A stretch of 13,907 nucleotides of DNA from JACMLD01 sp039915085 (GTDB lineage Bacteria > Bacteroidota > Bacteroidia > Chitinophagales > Chitinophagaceae), in NCBI GenBank assembly GCA_039915085.1, contig JBDSOC010000291.1, positions 1-13,907 of the forward strand. The letters run 5' to 3'. Of the stretch, positions 1 through 7,685 are shown one piece after another. The notes beneath the pieces were generated by a model, which saw only the letters and a program-made list of their open reading frames with translations, was not told the origin of the DNA and made no database searches. Each line of letters starts with the position of its first letter. The first letter of the stretch is position 1. Made by a program: the position numbers and the translations under genes.

Positions 1-1
1 T

Positions 2-640
2 AATGAGTACCAGGTAATGTTTGAGAATATCCGGTCAAAGGATTTTCTGCATTTTACGGATCTTAAATCTTACGAAAAGCGTTTGGAAGAAACCTGGGCC
101 AAAACAGATATCACAGATTCAATAACAGTGGCCGCAGGAAAAGTAAAAGAGAATGATTTTGTAATTGCCTGTATGGATTTTGAATTTATAGGCGGATCGC
201 TGGGCAGTGTAATGGGCGAACGCATTTCCAGGGCCATTGATTATTGCCTTGAACACCGCACACCGCTGATGATCATTTGTAAAAGCGGGGGCGCCCGTAT
301 GATGGAAAGTGCTTTTTCATTAATGCAGCTGGCAAAGGTTTCGGGTAAATTGTCGCAGCTTACAGATGCAAAAATTCCTTACATATCCTTATTAACCGAT
401 CCTTCTTTTGGTGGTATTTCGGCTTCATTTGGTATGTTGGGCGATCTAAATATTGCTGAACCCGGCGCATTGATTGGTTTTGCAGGACCACGCGTTATTA
501 AAGAAACAATAAAAAAAGATTTGCCGGAAGGTTTTCAGCGCAGCGAATTTTTGCTGGAACACGGCTTCCTTGATTTTATAATTGACAGAAAAGAAATGAA
601 GGAGAAGCTGGCAACCCTGCTGGTTTTATTTAAGAACTAA
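2..640 (+). CDS. accD: Acetyl-CoA carboxylase carboxyltransferase subunit beta, 5'-truncated by window edge
   Basis: This is the C-terminal ~212 residues of AccD, the beta half of the carboxyltransferase that moves CO2 from carboxybiotin to acetyl-CoA in the first committed step of fatty acid synthesis. The reading frame is open back to base 2 and reads NEYQV before the first ATG at 17, so that ATG is internal and the gene starts outside the window. The family's N-terminal CHC-type zinc ribbon would lie in the missing part. Visible crotonase-fold signatures are the FIGGSLGSVMGE stretch, the SGGARM oxyanion/CoA segment, and the late GFAGPRVI and LPEGFQ blocks. E. coli AccD is 304 residues, so about two thirds of a typical chain is present. 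smpB starts four bases after the stop, suggesting co-transcription. Identification is firm; only the 5' end is unknown. Confidence 0.96.
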   Translation, partial: NEYQVMFENIRSKDFLHFTDLKSYEKRLEETWAKTDITDSITVAAGKVKENDFVIACMDFEFIGGSLGSVMGERISRAIDYCLEHRTPLMIICKSGGARMMESAFSLMQLAKVSGKLSQLTDAKIPYISLLTDPSFGGISASFGMLGDLNIAEPGALIGFAGPRVIKETIKKDLPEGFQRSEFLLEHGFLDFIIDRKEMKEKLATLLVLFKN

Positions 641-644
641 GAGA

Positions 645-1091
645 ATGGCAGAATTAAGAAACAGATCGGCTTTTCATGAATATTTTATAGAAGACACTTA
701 TGTGGCTGGTATGGTATTGGTAGGCACTGAAGTAAAGGCATTGCGTGCCGGCAAGGCCAGCTTTAATGATAGTTATTGCTATTTTGTGGATGGAGAACTT
801 TTTGTAAAGAGCCTCCATATTTCTGAATACGCTTTTGGTACCACGCAGAGACATGAACCAACCCAGGAAAGAAAGTTATTGCTTACAAAAAGAGAATTAA
901 AAAAACTGGAAGCAAAAACTACTGAAAAGGGGTATACCATTGTGCCGCTTAAAATTTTCTTTAATGAAAAGAATATTGCTAAAATAGAAATTGGTATAGG
1001 TAAAGGGAAAAAACTGCACGACAAAAGAGAAACTATAAAAGGAAGAGATACAGACCGCGAAATAAAGCGATACCTGAATAAATACAGCTAG
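645..1091 (+). CDS. smpB: SsrA-binding protein SmpB
   Basis: SmpB binds tmRNA (SsrA) and brings it to stalled ribosomes for trans-translation, which frees the ribosome and tags the unfinished peptide for proteolysis. The 148-residue length is typical of the family. Family landmarks appear in order: N-R-S-A-F-H-E-Y near the start, GTEVKALRAGKASF in the OB-fold, the RHEPTQERKLLL stretch (commonly HxPTRxRKLLL), and a basic C-terminal tail KRETIKGRDTDREIKRYL, which becomes helical in the mRNA channel. The ATG at 645 is well placed, four bases after the accD stop. No ssrA gene is visible in the window. The stop codon lies inside a perfect 10-bp palindrome (1085-1094), but no T-tract follows, so it does not look like a terminator. 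Confidence 0.97.
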   Translation: MAELRNRSAFHEYFIEDTYVAGMVLVGTEVKALRAGKASFNDSYCYFVDGELFVKSLHISEYAFGTTQRHEPTQERKLLLTKRELKKLEAKTTEKGYTIVPLKIFFNEKNIAKIEIGIGKGKKLHDKRETIKGRDTDREIKRYLNKYS

Positions 1092-1156
1092 CTGGTTGAT
1101 TGACCGATAAAGTAGAAGGTAAGTTAAAATAAAAATATCGCGTTTTCGCATTGCGG

Positions 1157-1282
1157 AAATCAGATATCCCCAAATCAGACATTTTTACCATTTCCTTCAT
1201 TTCCCCTGCTGTGAGTTAAAAGTTAAAAATAGGAGCTTCGAATAAAAGAAATCAGGCATCATCAAATCAGACATCAGACATT
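1157..1282 (+). repeat. Intergenic 12-bp motif repeated 4-5 times, in two spaced pairs
   Basis: The motif AAATCAGACATC occurs with at most two changes at 1157-1168 (AAATCAGATATC), 1172-1183 (AAATCAGACATT), 1249-1260 (AAATCAGGCATC) and 1264-1275 (AAATCAGACATC). A partial copy, CAGACATT, is at 1275-1282. In each pair the copies start 15 bases apart, and the pairs start 92 bases apart. A T/C-rich tail resembling TTTTACC...CCTTCAT follows each pair, so the larger unit is an imperfect direct repeat of about 45 bases. The second unit ends just before the ATG at 1300. No open frame or inverted-repeat structure explains it. Function is unknown. Confidence 0.75.
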
Positions 1283-1299
1283 TCTTTTACCTTCATACC

Positions 1300-2382
1300 A
1301 TGCGTTTACTATTTATTTTATCATTGCTTGGTTTATCTTTTTTCATGCAGGCCCAGTCTGTTACGGGCAGCTGGTATGGCCTGGCAGAAGCCACCGCCAA
1401 AGGAGGTAATAATAATAATTATCTTACTGAGCTTGTCATTAAACAAAAAGGCAATGAGGTGGAAGGCATATTTGGCTACTATTTCCGCAGCGGTTACCAA
1501 AGTTATTATATACGCGGCAAATACAATCCCAAAACAAGATTGCTGACTATTAAAAATCTGCCAGTATCTTTTTATAAAAACCGGGACATTGATGGCATTG
1601 AATGCCCGATGGATTTTAGTGCGGTGTTGTTTACGTCAAAAGTAAAATCCACACTAAAGGGTTCGTTTAAGAGCCACGAAAAATATAAATACACCTGTCC
1701 CGGGCTAATCTTTAACAGCTCTCTTGATGTAGATGAAAAAAACCAGGATAGCCTGATAAAAAACAGTACATTAAATATAAAAAAATACTGGAAACCAAGA
1801 GAGGAAGAACTGGTTATTAATACAAAAGATATTTCTACCACTACCGCCATGGCGGAGCGCATGACAACGGAAGCAATAAAGGATTCTATTGCGGAAATTA
1901 AAAAAACGATTTCTCCAAAAGATACTGCCAGTAATGCAAAAGATACGCTTGCTGCAATTTCAACAGATTCAACCGCTTATAAAATTGCCGAATCCGAAAG
2001 AAAAAAGGAACTGGAAAAATTGGTGGTTTCTTTTGAACAACGAAAAACCATATTGAGTACAGAAGTAGAAATTGAAAGCGATTCTGTGCGTATCAGTTTT
2101 TATGATAATGGAGATATAGACGGTGACAGCATTACCATATTCATTAATAAAGTGCCTGTTCTTACTCATCAGCCGCTTTCTGAAAAAGCATTGAATATGT
2201 ACCTGGCTATGGACAACGCACATGCCAATACAGAAATATCCATGTTCGCAGAAAACCTCGGTAAATACCCACCCAATACTGCTTTGATGGTGATTACGGA
2301 TGGCTCCAAAAGGAAGGAAGTGTTTTTATCAAGCAGCCTTACACAAAATTCATCCGTAATACTTAAAAAGAGAAAGCGATAA
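1300..2382 (+). CDS. Exported two-domain protein of unknown function
   Basis: I do not recognise a named family. The 360-residue protein starts with a clear signal peptide: MR, a hydrophobic run of about 13 residues, then MQAQ, with likely cleavage near residues 18-20. It is therefore predicted to be periplasmic or surface-located. Residues ~20-145 are rich in beta-type alternation and aromatics (SVTGSWYG at the start, three cysteines downstream), resembling small lipocalin-like 'GxW' modules. Residues ~150-245 form a charged Lys/Glu/Ser/Thr linker. Residues ~246-350 form a second beta-rich module containing DNGDIDGDSITIFING-like sequence (here IFINK), which looks like an Asp/Gly turn. The C-terminus is very basic (KKRKR). 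It converges on the lipoprotein gene with only eight bases between the stops. No -7 box is seen upstream; the spacer holds the repeat described separately. Confidence 0.85.
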   Translation: MRLLFILSLLGLSFFMQAQSVTGSWYGLAEATAKGGNNNNYLTELVIKQKGNEVEGIFGYYFRSGYQSYYIRGKYNPKTRLLTIKNLPVSFYKNRDIDGIECPMDFSAVLFTSKVKSTLKGSFKSHEKYKYTCPGLIFNSSLDVDEKNQDSLIKNSTLNIKKYWKPREEELVINTKDISTTTAMAERMTTEAIKDSIAEIKKTISPKDTASNAKDTLAAISTDSTAYKIAESERKKELEKLVVSFEQRKTILSTEVEIESDSVRISFYDNGDIDGDSITIFINKVPVLTHQPLSEKALNMYLAMDNAHANTEISMFAENLGKYPPNTALMVITDGSKRKEVFLSSSLTQNSSVILKKRKR

Positions 2383-2390
2383 CGTATTTG

Positions 2391-2807
2391 TTACTTATTC
2401 CATTTTTCATAAGTTATCGTTGGTATATCGCAACAACTGGCTGCAGGAAGAAAAATTAATTTACTCCCCTCAAATCTTACAGAATCTTTTTCTTTTATCG
2501 CCTGATTGTTTAATGCATATTGCAATTGCAGCAACCAGTCACCTGAACGGGAAGATCGGGTAAGTTGATATGACCCGGAAAGTGGTATAGAATTTACACC
2601 AGGAGGAAAAGTAAACTTGTATTGATTATTATTATAAAATTCAACTAAATACCCATTACCCGCTGCATAGTTGATGTTGCCTGCTATTCCACCTGCTGAT
2701 TGTCTTAATTCCCATTTACCTGTAAGCAACCGCTGGTTGTCAATGCTGCTTTTCCTGCAGGAAATAATTAGCAGGCATGCCAGCATGACGATAACAAATG
2801 TTTTCAT
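2391..2807 (-). CDS. Small lipocalin-like lipoprotein, hypothetical
   Basis: This 138-residue protein carries a lipoprotein signal: MKTFVIVMLACLLIISC, with lipobox I-I-S-C and the lipidated cysteine at residue 17. It should be anchored to the outer or inner membrane on the periplasmic side. The mature part contains LLTGKWELRQ, a motif common at the start of small lipocalin-like domains in Bacteroidota lipoproteins. Alternating beta-strand patterns follow (YLVEFYNNNQYKFTF, then GSYQL), and a vicinal Cys-Cys pair lies near the end (SCCD). No enzyme motif is visible and the ligand is unknown. It lies downstream of parC on the same strand, but an intrinsic terminator at 2833-2860 separates them, so it probably has its own promoter. 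I could not identify one in the short gap. Confidence 0.85.
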   Translation of the reverse strand: MKTFVIVMLACLLIISCRKSSIDNQRLLTGKWELRQSAGGIAGNINYAAGNGYLVEFYNNNQYKFTFPPGVNSIPLSGSYQLTRSSRSGDWLLQLQYALNNQAIKEKDSVRFEGSKLIFLPAASCCDIPTITYEKWNK

Positions 2808-2832
2808 ACCTTTTTTCTTTACCTGACAGCAT

Positions 2833-2860
2833 AAAAAAGCCTTTCGTTGCAGAAAGGCTT
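2833..2860 (-). terminator. Intrinsic terminator after parC
   Basis: A 9-bp perfect stem (2837-2845 AAGCCTTTC with 2852-2860 GAAAGGCTT) encloses a six-base loop. Read on the minus strand it is followed by a run of six T's (plus-strand A's at 2833-2838, the first two of which also close the stem). It begins 24 bases past the parC stop and ends before the lipoprotein ATG, so it closes the parE-to-parC unit. Confidence 0.88.
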
Positions 2861-2883
2861 CAGGTACTGATTTTTTATAAAGG

Positions 2884-5403
2884 CTAGAATAGTTCAGGCT
2901 GATCTTTATTGTTACCTTTCTTTTTCTCCCACTCCATTTTTACACTTTTGCTGAAATCGACCAGTTTGGCCCCTACAGCTTTCCAGCCCATAATTTCAAC
3001 CATTTTTACTACTTTAAATTTCGCTTTGCGTACCTGGTCACCTCTTCCGCTTTGCACTGCCAGTATTGGCTCTTCATCGGTAGACACGGCTTCCAGGTAA
3101 TTGCCATCTCCTTCTTTTATAAACGAAAATTTATTGTGAAGGGTAGTGGTCTCTATTTTAAAACGTTTTATATTAAACTGTACTTTTTCTTTATCAAGAT
3201 AAACCGCAGTTACAATTTTTTCAGGATTAAATTTTTGTATCTCCAGTACTTTTTCAGGGTCAATTCTTTGTGTTAGTTCCTGGTCGGTAATTTCATACAA
3301 ACCATCTTTATAAAAAATAACGATGCGGTCTTCTGCTTCAAAACTTCCCAGGTAAATGCCTTTTTCTTCTGCTGTTAAACGGCCAAATTTATCATCAAAC
3401 CATAACTTTTTGGCGCTTAAAGTAGATTTGCCGGCTTCTTTAAATTTTACTGACTTTACAGGATATTTTGTAACCTGGTTGCCCATACTGCCACGGGCTT
3501 TTATTTCCATCTCCTCAAAATAGAAATCTATTTCTTTAATACGTGCAGAACTACCGGGTGTAAGTACAATTTTTACTGCTTCCGCTTCGCCGTTTGCATT
3601 CACAGAAAGATAATGCACCTTGCTTTTTTCATGTCCTTTGGTAAGATCATATTCCTTATCTCTTGTTATACCTGTTACGTTAAACCTTTTGGCATAGCTG
3701 GTGCCACTGGCGCCATCCAGGTATACCATATTGTAAGTAGTGCGTTCATCATTCTTTGTAAAAATAGCCGCATGCAGGATGTCTTTACCTATATATGTTT
3801 TGTCTGCTACTTTTACCACCTTCATAATACCGCGTTTGGTAAATACAATGATGTCATCCAGGTTTGAACAATCCAGCACAAATTCATCTTTTTTGAGACT
3901 GGTGCCAATAAAACCATCTTCGCGGTTCATGTACAATTTGGCATTAGCAATAGCTACCTGCTTTGCCTGTATGGTATCAAACTGTTTGATTTCCGTTTTA
4001 CGCTGCCTGTTTTTGCCGTATTTCTGCAGGAGGCCTTCGTAATATGCAACTGCATAATCTACCAGGTTGGCAAGATCATGCTTTACCTTTTTAATATCCC
4101 CTTCAAGGCCTTTTATCTGCTCATTCAGTTCATCAATATCCAGTTTATAAATACGGCGTACAGGCTTTTCCGTTAGTTTTACCACATCTTCCCGGGTTAT
4201 ATCCCTGCGCAGTTGCTTGCGGAACGGACCAAATGCTGCAGCAATCGCTTCCAGTACCTTATCCCAGGTTGCATGCTTTTTTTCTAACTCTTTATAAATT
4301 TTTTCTTCAAAGAATATTTTTTCCAGCGACGTGTAATGCCATTTTTCCTGCAATTCTGCCAGGCGTATTTCAAGTTCACGTTTTAATAGTTCTTTGGTAT
4401 TATCTGTTGAAACTTTTAATAATTCGTGTACACCAATAAATTTTGGTTTATCTGCAATAATTACACATGCATTGGGAGAAATACTTACTTCGCAATCCGT
4501 GAATGCATAGAGCGCATCAATTGTAATGTCAGGAGAGATGCCCGGCGCAAGATCAACCTGGATCTCTACATCTGCGGCGGTATTGTCTGTTACTTTTTTA
4601 ATTTTGATCTTTCCCTGGTCATTGGCTTTTACAATGCTGTCCATCAGGGTTGCCGTTGTAACGCCATAAGGAACATCTTTGATAACCAGTGTTTTCTTAT
4701 CCAGCTCTTCAATCCTGGCACGTACGCGTACTTTGCCACCACGTTTCCCCTCATTATAATTATCTACATCAATCATACCTGCAGTAAGAAAATCAGGAAA
4801 TAATTCGAAGCGTTTGCCACGCAGGTATTTAATAGCGGCTTCGCAAAGCTCATGAAAATTATGTGGTAATATTTTAGTTGAAAGACCAACAGCAATACCT
4901 TCTGCTCCCTGTGCAAGTAACAACGGAAACTTCATGGGTAATGTTACCGGCTCATTTTTCCTTCCATCATAACTCAGCTGCCATTCTGTTGTTTTTGCAT
5001 TGAATGCCACCTCCAGGGCAAATTTCGAAGGCCGGGCCTCAATATAACGTGCAGCTGCAGCGTCATCGCCCGTTCGTACATCCCCCCAGTTACCCTGGGT
5101 ATCAATCATCAAATCTTTCTGTCCAAGATTTACCAGGGCGTCGCCAATACTTGCATCGCCATGCGGGTGGTATTGCATTGACTGGCCAATAATATTCGCA
5201 ACCTTATTAAAACGGCCATCATCCATTTCTTTCATGGCATGTAGAATACGGCGCTGTACAGGTTTTAAACCATCTTCAATTGCCGGAACTGCACGTTCGA
5301 GAATTACATAGGATGCATAATCAAGAAACCATGTTTTGTACTGGCCCTGTAATCCACTATCATTATTCAAAAAATCGTTCGGTTTATTTTTAGCTGCGCT
5401 CAT
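2884..5403 (-). CDS. parC: DNA topoisomerase IV subunit A (ParC)
   Basis: The DNA-cleaving subunit of the type IIA topoisomerase that decatenates daughter chromosomes. The 839 residues show the winged-helix breakage-reunion domain with the catalytic tyrosine at Y120 and adjacent R119 (AARYIEAR). The quinolone-region motif YHPHGDASIGDAL is at 78-90, and GIAVGLSTKILPHN at 169-182 contains the DNA-intercalating isoleucine position (I170). A Lys/Glu-rich helical region (~340-460) is the coiled-coil gate, and from ~490 a beta-pinwheel-like C-terminal domain follows. A canonical GyrA box (QRRGGKG) is absent; the closest stretch is a degenerate ARGSMGN, which favours ParC over GyrA. Co-location with parE supports this. 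The position equivalent to E. coli GyrA Ser83 is Ala84, while the acidic partner is kept (D88). The ATG is 11 bases past the serine hydrolase stop; a terminator follows the gene. Confidence 0.93.
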   Translation of the reverse strand: MSAAKNKPNDFLNNDSGLQGQYKTWFLDYASYVILERAVPAIEDGLKPVQRRILHAMKEMDDGRFNKVANIIGQSMQYHPHGDASIGDALVNLGQKDLMIDTQGNWGDVRTGDDAAAARYIEARPSKFALEVAFNAKTTEWQLSYDGRKNEPVTLPMKFPLLLAQGAEGIAVGLSTKILPHNFHELCEAAIKYLRGKRFELFPDFLTAGMIDVDNYNEGKRGGKVRVRARIEELDKKTLVIKDVPYGVTTATLMDSIVKANDQGKIKIKKVTDNTAADVEIQVDLAPGISPDITIDALYAFTDCEVSISPNACVIIADKPKFIGVHELLKVSTDNTKELLKRELEIRLAELQEKWHYTSLEKIFFEEKIYKELEKKHATWDKVLEAIAAAFGPFRKQLRRDITREDVVKLTEKPVRRIYKLDIDELNEQIKGLEGDIKKVKHDLANLVDYAVAYYEGLLQKYGKNRQRKTEIKQFDTIQAKQVAIANAKLYMNREDGFIGTSLKKDEFVLDCSNLDDIIVFTKRGIMKVVKVADKTYIGKDILHAAIFTKNDERTTYNMVYLDGASGTSYAKRFNVTGITRDKEYDLTKGHEKSKVHYLSVNANGEAEAVKIVLTPGSSARIKEIDFYFEEMEIKARGSMGNQVTKYPVKSVKFKEAGKSTLSAKKLWFDDKFGRLTAEEKGIYLGSFEAEDRIVIFYKDGLYEITDQELTQRIDPEKVLEIQKFNPEKIVTAVYLDKEKVQFNIKRFKIETTTLHNKFSFIKEGDGNYLEAVSTDEEPILAVQSGRGDQVRKAKFKVVKMVEIMGWKAVGAKLVDFSKSVKMEWEKKKGNNKDQPELF

Positions 5404-5414
5404 TGCTATAAAAA

Positions 5415-6755
5415 CTATTTTATTTTTTTAGCCGGCATATCGCGGCCATTCTGGTGTAAAATTAATTTATCTGTTTTACCATCTGCATCTTTTGTAAATT
5501 CAATTTTTGCATCCGGCACCCTGGAAAAAAAGAGATTTTCTTTTTCAGCATATACCTCTGTTTTGCCCTGGCCGGTAGCCTGCACCATTAACTTTCCTTC
5601 TTCAAGTGTAACGTACAGAATAAAGTTGGGGCCTAATTCATAGTCTCCGGTATATTGCTTTAATATAGCCGTATCTACTGTAATTACCGTTTGTTCTTTG
5701 GGAATATCATATTTTTCATTGTGCAAAATGGCATTTAATCCCGCTCTTATTTTTTCAAGATTGCCATCGCCTTTATTATCAAATAAAATAATACATATAT
5801 CTTCTTCCGGATCGCGCAGAATAGTAGTGGTGAATCCAAAAATACCACCACTATGAGTATATACTGGTTTGCCAAAAGCAGAATCGATTCCCCAGCCAAA
5901 TCCATATTTGGCCTGTCTTGCGGTATAAGCATCTTTAAGAGAGGCTTTGCTGATAATTTGCTCTGTGTACAAGGCCCTGTCCCATTTGTATAAATCACCT
6001 GTGGAAGCATAAATAGCGCCGGCGGCAAATGATGCAGTAGAGTCAACAATAGGGGCCGGTGTATTCAATTTTTTGGTCAGAACAAAATATCCAATGGCTT
6101 TATCGGGTGAAGACAATGCTGCGAAATCAAAACCACTGTGATCCATACGAATCGGTGTAAAAATCATTTCATGCATCACCTGTTCATACGGTTTGCCCGT
6201 TACTTTTTCAATGATATATCCAAGTAATATATAATTTGAATTGCTGTAACTAAACTTAGTTCCGGGTTCAAATAACAAAGGTTTGTCTTTGAATAAAGAG
6301 AGTATTTTTTCCTGCGAAGCGGGTTTGACCGCTTCTGTCTTCATAAAATCGTTGTTATTAGTATAATTGTATATCCCGGAAGTATGTGAGAGCAGGTGTT
6401 CAATGGTTACTTTATCTGCAAATGGCAATGCGGGGTAATATTTACTAAGTTTATCCTGTATGTTCAATTTTTTCTTTTGCTGCAGGCAGAGAATGAGGGC
6501 TGAGGTAAATTGTTTTGTCAGGGAGCCTACCTGGAAAATAGTATTGCCATCATTCATTTCATTTTTGGCAGCATTTTTATAGCCATATCCTTTTTGTAAT
6601 AAGATGGTTCCTTTTTGGGCAACCAGCACTGTGCCATTAAATTCTTCATTTTTTGCATACGCAGCAACCAGTTCATCAAGTTTCTGAGCCACCTCCTGTG
6701 CTGGAAGTGAACATGAAGTGACTACGGTAAAAAAGAAAAAAAATAAGGTTTTCAT
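5415..6755 (-). CDS. Exported serine hydrolase of the beta-lactamase/class C PBP-like family
   Basis: A 446-residue member of the serine beta-lactamase-like superfamily (Pfam Beta-lactamase type, PF00144), which includes class C enzymes, DD-peptidases and esterases. All three active-site motifs are present: S78-L-T-K81 (SxxK), Y170-S-N172 (YxN) and H301-S-G-G304 (the KTG equivalent). Residues ~364-446 form a separate beta-rich tail beginning QYTGDYELG, typical of the DUF3471-like domain found behind such hydrolases. The N-terminus MKTLFFFFFTVVTSC is a short hydrophobic signal. V-T-S-C15 fits a lipobox, so it may be a lipoprotein; ordinary cleavage near SLPAQ is the alternative. It lies 19 bases after the DUF1835 gene and 11 before parC, so it is probably co-transcribed with topoisomerase IV. 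Substrate cannot be inferred; calling it a true beta-lactamase would be unjustified. Confidence 0.92.
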   Translation of the reverse strand: MKTLFFFFFTVVTSCSLPAQEVAQKLDELVAAYAKNEEFNGTVLVAQKGTILLQKGYGYKNAAKNEMNDGNTIFQVGSLTKQFTSALILCLQQKKKLNIQDKLSKYYPALPFADKVTIEHLLSHTSGIYNYTNNNDFMKTEAVKPASQEKILSLFKDKPLLFEPGTKFSYSNSNYILLGYIIEKVTGKPYEQVMHEMIFTPIRMDHSGFDFAALSSPDKAIGYFVLTKKLNTPAPIVDSTASFAAGAIYASTGDLYKWDRALYTEQIISKASLKDAYTARQAKYGFGWGIDSAFGKPVYTHSGGIFGFTTTILRDPEEDICIILFDNKGDGNLEKIRAGLNAILHNEKYDIPKEQTVITVDTAILKQYTGDYELGPNFILYVTLEEGKLMVQATGQGKTEVYAEKENLFFSRVPDAKIEFTKDADGKTDKLILHQNGRDMPAKKIK

Positions 6756-6774
6756 GTGCTGAATTTTATAAAAC

Positions 6775-7605
6775 TTACCCGGCCGCCTGAAGTGCAGCAG
6801 ATTTTGCTTTCACTTCAAAATCTTTCATTTTCCTTATTTCACCCTGAACATCAAGTATGCCTTCTGCAATCATTCCTTTCAAACGCCAAAGCAAATACGC
6901 ATCCCCGGTAGTATTTTTGGCTTTTGAAAGAAATTGGTGAATCAGCTTGCTTGCTTTCTGCCAGTCGGATGTAATAAATTTCTTTAATTCCTCATCATAA
7001 AAATCATATTCTTTCTGCAGCAGTTTTTTTCCTCCTTCCAGCAGACGCACGCCTTTACCTTCGTTGCCTGTTTTTGTCCATTCATCCGGGTCTACTTCAA
7101 ACTCACTTAATGTAACGGGTCTCGACAAACGTTTTGCTTTTATAAATTCTTTTGGAGGAATTATATGCAGCCACTCTGGATAAAAAATATTTCCTTTCTC
7201 ATTAATGAATGGCAGGTTATTAAGATATAAGATAAAAATTCGTCCCTGGAAATCTTTTAACTGGCTCATGAGCCAATAATAACCGCTTACATCGTGTTTA
7301 TTTTGAGCTGCCCAAATCCATATTATTTCTTTTGGATCAGTTGTAAGTTTTTCAATTAAACCAGTTACCAGTTTATTGTCATCTACTTCACCCGTATCAG
7401 CTTTTCCTTCATAGTCGCCGCCTGCCAGTACTTCTTTCCACCATTGTTTACGTGCTTCTATTCCTTCTTCAGTATACATATTTGTGAGCGGACCAACTGC
7501 ATAATCATCTTTTACCTGCAGCACATCACCTGCAAGCGTTTCATCCATTTCAATGGCCTGTTTTAAAACAGCTACATCAGCTTCGTTGAAAACTATGTGA
7601 ATCAT
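6775..7605 (-). CDS. DUF1835 domain-containing protein
   Basis: A 276-residue, apparently cytoplasmic protein with no signal peptide or membrane segment. The N-terminus MIHIVFNEADVAVLKQAI, followed by GDVLQVKDDYAVGPL, matches the DUF1835 family (PF08874) as I know it. The C-terminal part, with LLWRLKGMIAEGILDVQGEI near residues 239-258, resembles the DUF3658 domain that usually accompanies it. No catalytic motif can be assigned, and to my knowledge no biochemical function is established. The gene starts 80 bases after the parE stop and ends 19 bases before the serine hydrolase ATG. No hairpin with a T-tract lies in the 80-base gap, so read-through from parE is plausible. A near but imperfect -7 box (CATATTTTG, spacing off by one) in that gap could give a second promoter. 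Confidence 0.85.
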   Translation of the reverse strand: MIHIVFNEADVAVLKQAIEMDETLAGDVLQVKDDYAVGPLTNMYTEEGIEARKQWWKEVLAGGDYEGKADTGEVDDNKLVTGLIEKLTTDPKEIIWIWAAQNKHDVSGYYWLMSQLKDFQGRIFILYLNNLPFINEKGNIFYPEWLHIIPPKEFIKAKRLSRPVTLSEFEVDPDEWTKTGNEGKGVRLLEGGKKLLQKEYDFYDEELKKFITSDWQKASKLIHQFLSKAKNTTGDAYLLWRLKGMIAEGILDVQGEIRKMKDFEVKAKSAALQAAG

Positions 7606-7685
7606 ATATAATTAGTAATTAAAAATTAAGCGTCAAAATATGACCGGCAGCAATCCATATTATTTTTTTACTTTTGAATGCGTAC

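Noticed and set aside
17..640. Complete short AccD starting at the ATG at 17
   Set aside because: The frame stays open upstream with family-like residues (NEYQV before the Met), so this is an edge truncation rather than a short gene.
1085..1094. Perfect palindrome CAGCTAGCTG spanning the smpB stop codon
   Set aside because: Ten bases with no loop and no T-tract cannot act as a terminator; a palindrome of this length is expected by chance.
2380..2400. Possible bidirectional terminator between the convergent 1300 gene and the lipoprotein gene
   Set aside because: Only a 4-bp TAAC/GTTA stem is found in the tiny gap; too weak to call.
4426..4803. A 125-codon plus-strand frame opposite parC, and similar frames opposite parE (8184-8736) and elsewhere
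   Set aside because: They are antisense shadows of well-conserved genes, with no signal, motif or start context of their own.
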